Below, in pieces: positions 24,421-36,761 of a stretch of DNA of 37,668 nt. The stretch is taken from positions 1 through 37,668 of the forward strand of contig JNEM01015388.1 in assembly GCA_000697335.1 (NCBI GenBank), read 5' to 3'. The DNA is from Conidiobolus incongruus B7586. Its lineage: Eukaryota; Entomophthoromycota; Entomophthoromycetes; Entomophthorales; Conidiobolaceae. The notes beneath the pieces are model-generated. The model was given only the letters and a program-made list of their open reading frames with translations. It did no database searches and was not told the origin of the DNA. Every line of letters starts with the position of its first letter. Position 1 is the first letter of the stretch. Both the position numbers and the translations under genes were made by a program.

Positions 24421-26291
24421 CTAATCGTCCATCCCAGTTTGTCGCAAATTCGCTCGCTTACTTCGAGGGATTGCGAAGACTCTATCGCGGAATTGGGATC
24501 GATCGATTGAATTCGTGCTCGAATTCGTCATGCTTGAATTGAATAATGCCTGCTCTCTTGAGCTTATTGTACTAGGGGTGGAGGATCTTATATTATTGAT
24601 AATGGAGGTACTAGTTTCAACTAGAATTGATTTGTTAAAATCTAATGAAGAATATAATTTATATATTAACTTACATATCGAATCGGGATCTGGCAGGGGC
24701 ATATTCACTCTAACAAACGGATTGGCATTGATGCTTAAATCAAACAGTCAGAATATATATATATATATATATATAATTAATCAGTATATAGTAATTACCT
24801 ATTAGGTTGTCTCACATTCGAAGTTGATGGTTGGTTAGATGTAGATTGAATTTGCCTTGTGGGAGATGCTCTTGAATAAAGTGAAGCTGTATCTGAGCCA
24901 TCACTGGGATCATCTTGATTTAATCGGCTTACAGGAGTAGCATATGGGCGATTTTGTGTTGGTGTGTTATTACTACTATTTGAAGATTTATGTGGGGTAT
25001 CTCGTTCTAATTGAGTGTCATGTTCAATTTGACGATGTCTACTTTCCAATCTTTTACAAGTCTGGGATAGTTCGTTATATTGTTTAGCTAATTCTTCTTT
25101 CTCCTTTTGAATCTTTTCCGCTAGGCGTTTATGTTTTCTCGATTCTCTACATAAATTATAAGAAATTTTGAAGGAAAATTAAAAGATTGCATTATTACCT
25201 TTCATTATGCATATTAATATTATACATTTCTTTTAAAAGATTAATCCATCCGCCTCGGTCCAATTCATTGATACGCTCCAAGAATACATTTCTCCTGATA
25301 CTACTTTCCATACTAGGAAATTCAGACGATTCATTTAGGGTTCTAAGAATATTCAGTCTATTAGTCGTATCATGAGCCATCTTCAATCGATTTCTGAGAT
25401 TCTCTATCTCTATATTTAAAGATTCGTTCACTTCGGTTAAATTATTAATTAAACTCTGGTTGTGGGTTTGTATATTTCCATGCTCAAATATAGCATTTTG
25501 TAAAGCTACTTTGGCATCGTCTTTCGCCTTCGTTTCGTGCAGTACTTGATTCGTTAGGTCATTAATAGCTTTTTTAATTTTGGTTAAAAAATCATGCGGC
25601 CGTCCTGACGACATATCAATCATTCTATTTAAAGAAGAGATGAGCCCTTCAGTCTAAAGAATAATTATTAAGTTAATATTTACAGGAAGGAGAAAAATAA
25701 AGACAACTTACAGGTCTTCCACCTACTTTTACTGTTTCTAACAATGATATTAACTCTGTTTCCCAAGCGTTGTCACTGGTACTAGGCTCTGAGCTCCTTG
25801 GACTGAGAAGAGATGAACAGTCACATTTCCAGTCATTATGAAGCCTAAGAAGCGAATTTTGATACACTCTCGATCTACATACAGGGCATTGGATATAATT
25901 CCTATTAGGTGCTGCCCTCGTCTTTGACAAACTATATGACAATCCAAAATTAGTAATTGAATTCAAAATAAATGTAAATAAGTTATATATCAGTATATAC
26001 AATAATAAAAAAAAATAAAAGATATCACTTACCAATCATAATGAAAAACGTGGCCACCTAAATGAGAATAAAATATAAAAATAAAAAAGATAGTTAGATT
26101 TAATTTATCGAATATTTTGAAATAGTATTTGTTAAAAACCATATATTTAATCAAGTAAAATTTAAACAAATATTTAAAGTTTACATACAATGAGTAGCTA
26201 CAATACGAGAGCTTTCGGAATCTACTGTATTACTAGAACTTTCGGGATCCGGAGAATTATAAAAAGCTTCTAAACAAATCGCACAAGTCAT
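24421..26291 (-). CDS. RING-H2/coiled-coil protein, probable E3 ubiquitin ligase
   Basis: Minus-strand exons 26189-26291, 26033-26057 (25 nt), 25712-25931, 25199-25653, 24799-25146 and 24421-24733, giving 487 residues; introns are 131, 101, 58, 52 and 65 nt. The RING is C3H2C3 with ligands C3, C6, C35, H37, H40, C43, C58, C61 (TCAIC, CGHVFHYDC, CPVC), so it should recruit a ubiquitin-loaded E2. A WKCDC segment follows, then a long coiled-coil region (residues about 120-325, including KHKRLAEKIQKEKEEL), then a Ser/Asn/Thr-rich, probably disordered tail with a basic end (AIPRSKRANLRQ). N-terminal RING plus coiled coil resembles TRAIP, but orthology is not established. A 33-nt GTAAGT...TTAG segment at 24637-24669 keeps the frame whether or not it is removed; I left it in because all other introns are at least 50 nt. 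Confidence 0.85.
24753..24775. repeat. (AT)n microsatellite within an intron
   Basis: A run of about eleven AT units lies inside the last intron (24734-24798) of the minus-strand RING gene. Similar (TA)n tracts occur at 11932-11950 and 35744-35766 in intergenic DNA. Confidence 0.85.
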
Positions 26292-29241
26292 TATGTCAAA
26301 TGGAGTATAAAATTTCCAAATTTATACTACAAGAGCAGAAAATTGATGCTGAAAGTTATAGTTTACAAGATTGAAATATTTTTTGTTTAAAATTTATAGT
26401 TAATTTTTAAATATTGCAATTGGATAATGTTATTCAAATAATTACATATATTATTTAATTAATTTACCTGAGCTTGCTTGTAATTAATATATTTGTTTTT
26501 CGAATGATTTATGGGATCGATCCTTTTATCCAAAAACGTTTTAAATACCTATTCTATTGCTTAAAATTATCATAATTTAAAATGGATTAAAATCGAAATT
26601 CGAAATATATATCTTAATAAATTATATTTTCAGATATAAAACTTAATGTTTATGATGTATTACCGAATCATTCAAATAGATACCATATAAAATAATATTA
26701 TTAATCTATATATTGAATTTATTGGTTGAATAAAATTTAAAATCTGATAAATCTTGAATTCGCTCGAGATCAGTGAAATTGCATAATCACAATTGGATTT
26801 TGGTATTTTTTCCTTATAAAATTGCAAATTCTTTTAATATCAATATTACAAAATAAATTAAAGATAAAATAATTTTCATGGTTTAGATCTAATATTTTGA
26901 TATATCTACATCTTTATACTCGGACTCAAATTCAAGGAAAGTAATTTTATAATATTTACAAAAATAATCTAATATTTTTTAAATTAATAGTGACTGTATA
27001 AATAAAAATAATATCATAGTCTATTTATTGAAATAGATTTATAGGTTGAATATTATTGTAAAGTAATGAGAATTTAATTGCCCTTTCTATCATTGTTTTT
27101 TCCAGAAAATATTACATTTTTGGTCATTGTTTAAATATAATATAAGCCTGATTACTTCAAAAAAATTTACATGTCAAATCATCTTGGTTATAAAGTTTTT
27201 TTTCTTTGTAAAAATTAAAGTGATATTTTATGAAAGATAAAATTTATTCTTGTCATATTATTTAAATGATTAAATGTTAAGTATCTTATAAATCAAGATC
27301 GAATTCAAACAATTATTAAAGAGAAACTAGTTAGCCAATGAACATAAAAAATAATATGTAATGTAGTTTTTACCTAAATATACATAATGAACATTAAAAT
27401 ATATTTTATTTTAAAATTTCCATTATAATTTGTTTAACTAATATTTTTATAACTCTACCAGAATCAGCGATATACTCAATTTGGCTCTCAATATAATTAA
27501 AAATATTGTTATTGTATTAAGATAAAATAGATTATTTGAGGTTCATTAATTATACTTATAATATATATGTAGTTGTCAATCTCTCCAGTTTATTTCATCT
27601 GTTGTCTTATAGATTGGGATAATATTATTCAACTCTCATTATTAGTTTGTCTTGCATTTTCACTTTTCAATTTTCAATATAATCATTATTATAAAATTAT
27701 CGATTTCAAAATTTGAAGTTTTGTTAAAATTTATAGTAATTTTACAATAAGGTCAGAGCTAATATGGTATTAGATACCTTGGTATAAAACTACGTTATTA
27801 TGATGGGTGAATATATTTGTGAAAAGTCTCAAAAAAATACATATATAAATGGTGTATCAATTCAGCTAATTAAAGCTTGCCCAGTGATGAACTATTGCTA
27901 TAATAAAGTAATAATTATATTGTTTGATAGTTTTAAATATTTTAATATCAAAATTATATTTAATAAATACTCTTTAAATCTAATATCCTAATTTTATTTA
28001 AATTTTTCCGGGTTAAATACAATTAATTTTGGTCTGAGTAATACAAATTAATTCTATCATTTTACGCAAATTTAGATATTAATTCAAATCAAAATTATTG
28101 TTATATTAATATAAATAAAAATTGTGAAAGCGAAATACTCAAAGTAATGAATTTAAATAAAGCTATTTAACATTTTATTCAATATATTATTATATATATT
28201 CTATAATTTTCAAATACTATCGCAATTTTAATATTTATCCTATATCATTCAAAACTTCTAGGTGGAACATGGGTAATTTAAATTTATTACTCATAAAAGC
28301 AGCAAACTTGCTTTTTGATTATCTTATCTTATCAACTGAAAAAAATATATTATTTACACTATCATTCTGTGTATAATTAATATTAATCATTTGAAATACA
28401 TATTTTTAAAGCTTTTTAAATTTATAACCAATTCAGTGTTTAAAAATAATATAAAATTTGTCTAATCATTATATATCATATAATTTTTGTTATATTAAAA
28501 AAATTATAAACGATCACTAGATTATTATAAGCTGTATATTTTCAAATATAATTTATATGTTAAAATTTGACGAAAAGTCTAAATATAATATATTAGAAAT
28601 AAAATAATGAAACCATATCACAGTAGAAACAATAGTATTACTTTATAAACCCTTTTTGATTTATTTTCCTGTCAACCATTTGTAGTATTTGTGTCTAAAT
28701 TATTATTCGGGCCTAGTCCAAATGCCGAATTCTTTATCCGAAATCAGGTTTATAACTCTAAAATTAACATTTTTTTTTATTTTAAAAACTAAGAATTCTA
28801 TTAATATTATTTTCAAAATTTTTTTTAGTATATTTAAAAAATATAAATTTAAATTTTAAATGATGTTGATAAGATCGAACAGATAGAATATATGATATAT
28901 AAATTTATAGTGTAAATAGAAATTTATGCACCTTGAAACCAATTATTAATAATCATGTGTGATTTTGTTAAATTAAACCAATCAATTTAGATCTCAATTT
29001 AATTGATAATCGATCAATATAGTAGCATAAATTGATGAGTGTGAACCCGATCTAATCCAATCACTATCACAAACTTGAAATAAAAGATTTAAAAACTTTC
29101 ATGGATCAACTTTACCTTTTGCCTTCTTATCTCTTATTAACCTTTAATTATAAAAAATATAAAAATTTAAATACTACTTTAGATTTTTATTAGACTACAT
29201 TATTTTCAAGTTGAAATATTCCTATATTTATTCTAACTGCT
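26292..29241. other. Intergenic region between divergent genes
   Basis: About 2.95 kb between the divergent RING and ferrochelatase genes. The 63-codon frame at 27800-27991 shows no motif and is not supported. An inverted repeat ATTCGG/CCGAAT with a 14-nt loop lies at 28705-28730, in a short G+C-richer island. The last 270 bases carry two CCAAT boxes, listed separately. No other feature is seen. Confidence 0.5.
28979..29063 (+). promoter_or_regulatory. Pair of CCAATCA boxes upstream of ferrochelatase
   Basis: Exact CCAATCA copies occur at 28979-28985 and 29057-29063, that is 263 and 185 bases before the ferrochelatase start codon, both in the same orientation. CCAATCA is the preferred HAP2/3/4/5 (NF-Y) site, which in fungi controls respiratory and haem-linked genes. 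Two copies within 85 bases are unlikely by chance in DNA this poor in C. Binding is not shown. Confidence 0.45.
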
Positions 29242-30708
29242 ATGACTTTTAAAATTCCAACTGCTTTCAATATGATCAATAGGACTACTCTTCATTTAAA
29301 AGGTAAATCAAATTCCATTTGCTTTATTTTCTAGAAATTTTAATTTTTATTAGCAAAATCCAGAATGATTTTACCTCTTCAGCATTTTGCTACTGTCACC
29401 TCTCCACCTAATCCTCCAAAAGAGTCTCAAGGGTAATTGAAATCTTATTTTAAATTCCAAAATATCTAAAAAAATAACCTCTCTTTTTAGGCCCACTGGT
29501 GTACTTCTTATGAACCTAGGAGGGCCTGCTAACTTAGACGAAGTCCAACCTTTTTTACATCGTTTATTTTCAGATCCAGAATTAATTCCCATTCCTTTCC
29601 AAAAGTATTTGGCTCCCTGGATAGCTTTGCGTCGTACTCCTAAAATTAAAGATCAATATGCTCAAATCGGTGGTGGTTCACCTATCAGGATGTGGACTGA
29701 GAAGCAAGCTAATGAAATGGTCAAATTGTTAGACCAACTCTCACCCCAGACAGGTAAATATAATTATAATTCCTTAATACCTGTCTTGTGATATTAAATT
29801 TCAATTTAGCTCCTCACAAGCCATATATTGCATTCAGATATGCCCCTCCTCTCACTGAAGAAACTATTGAACAAATTCAAAAAGACGGTGTCAAGCGTGT
29901 TGTTGCTTTCACCCAGTATCCTCAATATTCCTGCTCCACAACCGGAAGCAGTGTAAACGAACTTGTTCACCATATTAAAACCAACAATCTTCAGGATAAG
30001 ATCAATTTCAGTATTATTGACAGATGGCACAGCCACCCTGGTCTTGTCGATGCTTTTGTTGACCGTATTGAAGCTAAGTTGTTGGAATACGATAGTGCTG
30101 AGCGCGATCAAGTTCCTATTTTATTTTCAGCTCACTCTCTTCCCATGTCAGTTGTTAACCGTGGTGACGCTTATCCTTCTGAAGTTGCCTCTACTGTCAC
30201 AAGAGTCATGGAAAAACTCAACAGAAAGAATCCCTACAGCTTAGTATGGCAATCCCAAGTTGGTCCCTCCGCTTGGCTAGGTCCTCAAACTTCTGATGCT
30301 CTCAAGGGGCTCGCAGACCAAGGCAAAAAGAATGCTCTACTTGTCCCTATCGCTTTCACCAGCGACCATATTGAAACTCTTTTTGAATTAGATCTTGAAT
30401 ATGGTGAAGAAGCTAAGGAATTAGGTATCACTGGCTTCAAGAGAGCTGATTCCCTCAACGACAGTCCAATCTTCATCAAAGCCCTTGCAGATATGGTTCA
30501 CCAACATATCCAATCTAACTTTGCTCCCTCTAATCAATTACCTATGAGATGCCCAGGATGTAAGAGAGAATCATGCAAAAACTCCAGAGACTTTTTCATT
30601 GAACAATATGAAAAATCCCTTCTACAGTCCAATACTGCTACTTCTCCTTTAAATCGTCAAACGACTAACCAACATAAGGATACTACTAATGCTACCCTCC
30701 AAGCCTAA
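29242..30708 (+). CDS. HEM15: Ferrochelatase, mitochondrial
   Basis: Four exons: 29242-29302, 29354-29432, 29491-29753, 29810-30708, giving 433 residues; introns are 51, 58 and 56 nt. It inserts Fe2+ into protoporphyrin IX, the last step of haem synthesis, on the matrix side of the inner mitochondrial membrane. The first 50 residues are basic and Ser/Thr-rich with few acids, as in a mitochondrial presequence. GVLLMNLGGP opens the mature enzyme. The catalytic His is H243 in FSAHSLPM, and the conserved Glu is E323 in FTSDHIETLFE. Cysteines 176 (QYSCSTTGSS), 382, 385 and 390 (CPGCKRESC) match the four [2Fe-2S] ligands of animal and fission yeast enzymes (human C196, C403, C406, C411); budding yeast Hem15 lacks the cluster. 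The C-terminal 25 residues after the cluster are Thr/Asn/Gln-rich and not conserved. A possible polyadenylation signal AATAAA lies at 30752. Confidence 0.97.
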
Positions 30709-31973
30709 TCTTGTACTACTAATTCATTCGATTCATATGATTTTCAGCTTAAATAAATGATCTATAAAAATTATCAAAATCAGAAATATTATTGAATCCA
30801 TATGTGAAAATACACATCACCCTTATCTGATAAAGGTTTTATAATAACATAAACTGTAGTTATTACACATGCAGTTATTACATCAACATCTTAATTTTTC
30901 CTTTGTTATTCATTTGAGTAAAAAGTTATAAAAATTATTAAAGTAGAATTATTTGAAACTTAGAATTGTTTACCCTTTATTATACAAATAAATCAAAATT
31001 TTTCTAATTTATTTATGATATATTTTTGATTAATTTATATCAATATTTTATCCACAAGATAATATCAAAGAATAAATCAGTCTGTTATTTTAAATATATA
31101 TTTATTAAATACTATTGAATTAAGTGGTTTTTCAATGTGATTCTTTGAAATTTACTGAAATCCATTTAAAACATCCTTGAGTCTTTATGCCTCAGCTTAA
31201 AAATTAATTAATTTTTAACTGTTAGAGAAAATATAAAATATACTCTAATATAAGGTTATCTATGATAATTAATATTACATAACTTTTACTATATTGAAAC
31301 TTAAGTATATTATATTCTTAGTTGTTATATATTAGGAAATTAATCAAATGTTATATTTTAATATACCTATTTCTTTAAGTTTATAAGTTGATTCAATAGT
31401 TTACTGACATAAAACCTGTTTTATTTGAAATATAATCAAATGACACTCTTTATTCTCTTTGGTCTCTTTCTTTTATTTGTTATCTTTGTTTTCTTAATTG
31501 TATTTTAATTTATCTTTTACTAAATTTCTACCAAGTCCCACATTATACACTAAACAGACTATTTAATTACCTAAGAGTAATGTAAAAGGAATAACAAAGT
31601 TTTAAATATTCTGCTACAACATCTTAATAGTAATTAAATTTAAAACATATAGTCTTGATATATTAAAGAGTAAATTAATATTTCAAGTACTTATCTAACA
31701 AAGATCTTAATTTACAAATGTTTAATATAAAATATAACACAAATTTGAATAAGTGATTAAGATATATTAAATCATCCCATAAAATTAAATATTTAAATAA
31801 ATAATTTAAATAAAATATAACTAATTAGTTGTAAAAAAAATTAACTATAACTTTTTAACAAAATTATAATTACTTAACAAATTTCATAAAACAAATTTAT
31901 TTAATTTTAATAAATTCAATTTTTTATAATATATAATTTATCAAAATTTAAAATTTTGTAAAATTTTTATAAA
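30709..31973. other. Intergenic region, no gene recognised
   Basis: About 1.27 kb of A+T-rich DNA between ferrochelatase and the small membrane-protein gene, both on the plus strand. It holds the ferrochelatase 3' end and presumably the promoter of the small gene. The pyrimidine-rich patch near 31445-31480 is the only compositional change. Confidence 0.5.
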
Positions 31974-32245
31974 ATGGCCAAATTTAAAGTTAATAGATTA
32001 GCTGCTAGGTAAATTAATTTTTTAAGAAATTATAAAATATTTTATTAATATAAATATTTAGTTGGATCACTGTTATGGTAGCTACTCCTTTTTGTATCGT
32101 TACTACTTATGAATTATATCAAAGATGTAAAATATTAAATCTAAGTTAACTATTTATATTGTATTAATCCATTTTATTATTAGTATTCTTAGGTAAAGAA
32201 GCCAAAAAACCTATTGATATTAATTCAATTAACAAAAACAATTAA
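31974..32245 (+). CDS. Small one-pass membrane protein, 53 residues
   Basis: Three short exons: 31974-32008, 32062-32126, 32184-32245, with introns of 53 and 57 nt. The product begins MAKFKVNRLAASWITVMVAT, continues PFCIVTTYELYQRYFLGKEA and ends with KKPIDINSINKNN. A basic N-terminus precedes one hydrophobic helix (about residues 13-29), followed by a charged LGKEAKK segment. The size, positive start and single helix suggest a small mitochondrial inner-membrane protein such as an assembly factor or accessory subunit; this is inference, and I cannot name the family. Each exon is below the size a simple frame search would report, but all three join in frame at good splice sites with introns of the local size. 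It is tail to tail with the carrier gene, 97 bases away. Confidence 0.7.
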
Positions 32246-32342
32246 ATTGTAATATTTTAAAATAAATAAAATCTTTTTTAATCTATAATATTACACATGT
32301 TTTTCAGTCATAATTTTAAATGATATGATGCTGGAAATGTGA

Positions 32343-33295
32343 TCATATGGAATTTGCAACAGTATTCAAACTGGTCGTGGGTTGATTGAATTCTTCCTTC
32401 AAAAATATTTTTAATTTTTCGTAGAATGTCATGGTGAGTGCAGCGGATGGAATGGCACAGAAGATTCTGGTTAGGGAGCCTCTATAGAATGGAATGAGTT
32501 TGCCTTCTTGACGCCACATTCGCTTCATTAATTCCCAAACATTTTTGTCTACGTTAGTAGCTTTGGTAGCGATCTGCCACCTCGTACGTGTGACATCTAA
32601 GGGGTTTGTGAATAGGGAAGCGACCGATGTACCTAACACTGATGATAGACCAAATTGGACGGATGAAAGAGAGTCTTTATCAACCACTGAAGTACCGTTT
32701 CTCTTAGCATTGTACTTAGCCATCAAATGCTTAGCCTTCTCGTAAACAATCCAATAGACGATAGTTCCAGGGCCATAAACGACCATTCCCAGCCAGTAAC
32801 CTCTAAAGAAACCCCTTAATCCCTCCTCAGCATAAATTGATTTAACCAATCTAGTGGCACTCGAATTATTGGGATTAGTCTGCATTCTATTCTTAATAAC
32901 TTCCATAGGGATACCGATAAAATTGGTAAACGCTTCGGCACCAGCTCCTGATAAAGAGTGATTTAACCAGTGGTCCTCATTCAAAGAAGTATTCTTGCCT
33001 ATCCATTTCTTATGAATTTCGTAACCGGTCAAATATACACCACCGCAGGGAACAGAGAGAAATAGAGTTGGTAAAAACCCTCTATATAGCGATTTAATAG
33101 TTTGAGCTGGCTGATAAGTGAGATTGGTTAGTCCTGTGGGTTGATTGACTTGGAGACGTGTGACAATAGTATCAACTAAATCATTTAATTAGTCATTGGA
33201 ATATTTATATTGAATAAAGGTTAATTACGAGGATATGTAAAAATGGTATCTAAACCACTAGCTATACAAGACGATATTACTACTTCCTTTTCCAT
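32343..33295 (-). CDS. Mitochondrial carrier family (SLC25) transporter
   Basis: Two exons on the minus strand, 33229-33295 and 32343-33175, giving 299 residues, the usual size of the family; the intron is 53 nt. It should exchange a small metabolite across the inner mitochondrial membrane through three repeats of two helices. The signatures are YPLDTIVTRLQ (from residue 21), IPMEVIKNRMQ and TNPLDVTRTRWQ. In the first, Val stands where Lys or Arg normally closes the matrix salt-bridge network. The segments GFLPTLFLSVPCGGVYLTGYE and GFFRGYWLGMVVYGPGTIVY mark the even-numbered helices. The pattern is closest in my memory to SLC25A44-like carriers, but the substrate cannot be assigned with confidence. 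The start is ATG at 33295, immediately before helix 1. Confidence 0.88.
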
Positions 33296-36200
33296 TATTT
33301 ATAGTTTATATATTTTCCAAGTTAAATAAATTAAATAATAATTTTTATAAATATAGTATATGTTAATAAAAATAAGATTGATCGAAAAGAATATTGATAT
33401 TATTATTATTATTATTATTAAAACTATCTAATACATTAAAAATAATTAATCTTATAATACAATAATAATAATAATAATAATAATAAACAATAGTTAAAAA
33501 CTTTTCTCTATATTGTACAAACTGTTATACAAATTTAATGTTTACTCAATATATGGGAATTACTTGGGGATAAAGTTAAATTTTCGGAAAATAAAATTCT
33601 TAAAAAAAATGAAAAATTAATGCTCAAAACCACTTTTATAATGTGATTAATGAAGTGATTAATAATGGATAATGTTAAAGTTATTGGGATGATTTAATAA
33701 TATGATTTATTCTTATTAAAATTTATTGTAATTTCGGATTTTTAATTGAAACTATTTTGATTAGATTTTGAATTTAATTGAATTATTGGTCACATAATGG
33801 GTGTTGAAATAAAATGTATTTAGAAGATTAAAAATATTATTACATTAGGAAATTAACAAAAATTTTTACTTAATATAATATGCCAATACAGAATATTCCT
33901 TTTAAAAAAAGTATAGCTGTATATTCTATATATGAAATTTTGATTGCATAAAGTTGGTATATAAGTTGATGAATTTTAAATATTAACAAAATTGTTAAAT
34001 TTTTATATTTAGGTCTAAGATGATACAAGTCTTAATACATGTATGCTTTAACAGCAAATTTAATAAATATATAATATTCTATTTAATATTTTATAATTTA
34101 ATGAATAATCATTTACTACGAAAATGTATATATATGTTTCTAATACAAACATTACACACTATCTTTTAGCTTTGCAATATTATTTACCAAATTTAATTGG
34201 TTGCATAAAACAATATTTTTAGATTCAATAAATTATAGCTCAATACATTATGAAAATATACTTTCATCAATATACTTGATCTTTTATTAATAAAGATTAT
34301 TAATTTGGCACATCAGATATTGATACAATCATCTTTTGATTCCATTAAACATTTTCGATTGTAACTAAATTTCAATATAATGATTGAAAATTAAAAGTCA
34401 TTGGACTAGACAGAATTACATCAAAATATTATTTCATTATTACTAATTAAAATGATTGGAAAGTATAATATAATGAACTGAATGTGATGGCAATATTTAT
34501 TAATTTCAAAATAATTACAAAATATTAAATAAATTATTAAGAATATATGAAGGATGAATAAGTATAATTAAATTAGAAATAAAATACATGCATTTCTTAT
34601 ACTTGTTCAAATAGATAATAGTTATTATATCTATTTCAACATTATAAAAGTGAATAACGAACTCAATAAAAAATAATATATAATTTGGTTATATTTTCAT
34701 TGAAAATCTGATTAAAACTTATCATTAATCGCCTGTATTTATTGCAATAAAATATTAAAATTTTTGATTTCTAGGTGCAAGAGTTTTAAGATTGGAGTAC
34801 AATTTGATGGTAAGTATAATTGATCACTATTGTTCCATTAGAGAGAGTTGAACAGATTTATAGAATGAAGCATTATCTGATTGAATAAATCAGTGTATTC
34901 ATTACCAATAATTATATTATAAAACATTAAATCGAAAACTTTATTGTCATTCAATTTTTATTAATAACAAAGAAATGAAATTCATTATTAGTATATCAAT
35001 ATATTGAATTGATATAGGATTTTGGTTTATACCTATACAACTTAATTTCATTTTCAAAGACTTAATAATATTAATAGCAATTACTATTGTATTTTAACTT
35101 TGGAAATTTTGTAATAACTGGCTTATTTTTAACCGAAAATGTGATTAACTTGAATTAATATATTTTGATAAATATAAAATTTAACGGTTGTTTAAATAAA
35201 GTTGGCAATAACACAGTTATTTTCACAACCATATTGATCTATCTAAGTGTTAATTTCTGATTTCTATATTGTTTTTGTATTAATCGGCCTTTTTTGACCA
35301 AATATATTAAAATATCTAATATTAATTCAATTATGAAATTTCTTTTAATATCATTTAGGTATAAATTATTGCATTATAATAGTAATATTTCAAAGTATTA
35401 CACTGGGTTATTTATTTATTTATTCTGAAATTGAATTCTTTGTTAATCCTTTAAAAAACGTTATATCAAATATAGTTTTATTAGGGAGAATTGGATTTCT
35501 AAATATTTGAAAATCTTTATCAAGGCCAGGGAATAAGTATACAAAATACTTTCCCTCTTTTGGATAAAATCAATTAAAATTTTTTTATAGCTTTCAAATT
35601 CAAAAATTATGTCAGGTTAATCTGATATTAGCTTAAAATTTTCTTATTATAAAAGAGTTTGATTATAATTCATCATTTATACAGGTTAAACTTTTTATAA
35701 TATTTTTAAATTTTATTTGTGTATTGAAATTTTTAAATTAGAAATATATATATATATATATATATAACGATTTATTCATTTCTTTAATATTAATTATTTG
35801 ACTTTAATTATTAAAATAAAACATTTGATACATGATATTGAAAACACTCAATATTATATTAATGTAGTAATTTTTTATCAAAACAATATATTAAGATTAA
35901 AATTTAAGAAATAGTATATGTAATGTTAAACGAATAATCTAATAATTTGAATGAATATATTACCACACTATTTTATATGAATTAAAATCTGATATATACC
36001 AGAATATAATGATTACCATAGTCTAATATTGTAAATTCAATGTTGATAATTAATATATACATATTAGTTCTTATTTAATATTTACCATTTTTTGGAATAA
36101 AATATATATGTATATTAATTGAAATTTAGTTAAATAATAATTAAACTTATATTATGTCATCCAAAATTCTCATTTATTGAATGAGAGTTAGATTTTTATT

Positions 36201-36761
36201 ACAAATAAAATTTAACATATGAATAATTTATTGTTTGTTTTTGAAGATTAAATTTGAAATGAAATTGTTGTAATCCCTAAAACCAAAATATGATGATTAT
36301 AACATACACGATGTAGGATAATATATATAACCTTTTATCAAACCACTAATATCGTATTTATAGTATTTTTAATTATATAATTAGAATTTGTATATTGTGT
36401 GTTTGATGCTAATAAAAATACCCCAAATTTGATTGAAAATTAACTGAATAATATTTTATTCAATTTAAAAATAAAGTAATGCAGTGAATCAGCTGATAAA
36501 AAATGAGATAGCCAAATTAATCATAGTTTGGCCATTAAATATAAACATAACCTGATTTTGCCATAGGGTTATAGTTATTTAAATTTTTTTTATTTCAAAA
36601 CTTCAAAAGGAAAGATGATAGTTTTATAATCACAATTTCACTTTCAATTAGAAAATAATCCCATAAAATAATTAAAATTATATTTGAGATAAATTCGCAT
36701 TCACAATTTATCCATTTCAATAAAAAAAATTTCATTTAAAAGTTAAATTTAATAAAATAAA
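33296..36761. other. Intergenic region between divergent genes
   Basis: About 3.4 kb of A+T-rich DNA between the carrier (-) and GPN3 (+). It contains opposed ATT and AAT triplet tracts at 33399-33486, listed separately, and a (TA)n tract at 35744-35766. I see no reading frame with coding character, no RNA gene and no transposon ends. Confidence 0.5.
33399..33486. repeat. Inverted ATT/AAT triplet tracts (possible hairpin)
   Basis: An ATT tract at 33399-33420 is followed 40 bases later by an AAT tract at 33461-33486. The tracts are reverse complements and could pair as a stem of about 22 bp. They lie about 105-190 bases upstream of the carrier start codon, within its probable promoter or leader. 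Confidence 0.75.

Noticed and set aside
27800-27991. 63-codon open frame (+) in the RING/ferrochelatase interval
   Set aside because: No motif and no extension; length is within chance for this composition.
28705-28730. Inverted repeat ATTCGG/CCGAAT as a possible transposon end or RNA hairpin
   Set aside because: Only 6-bp arms, no matching copy nearby and no gene or target-site duplication around it.
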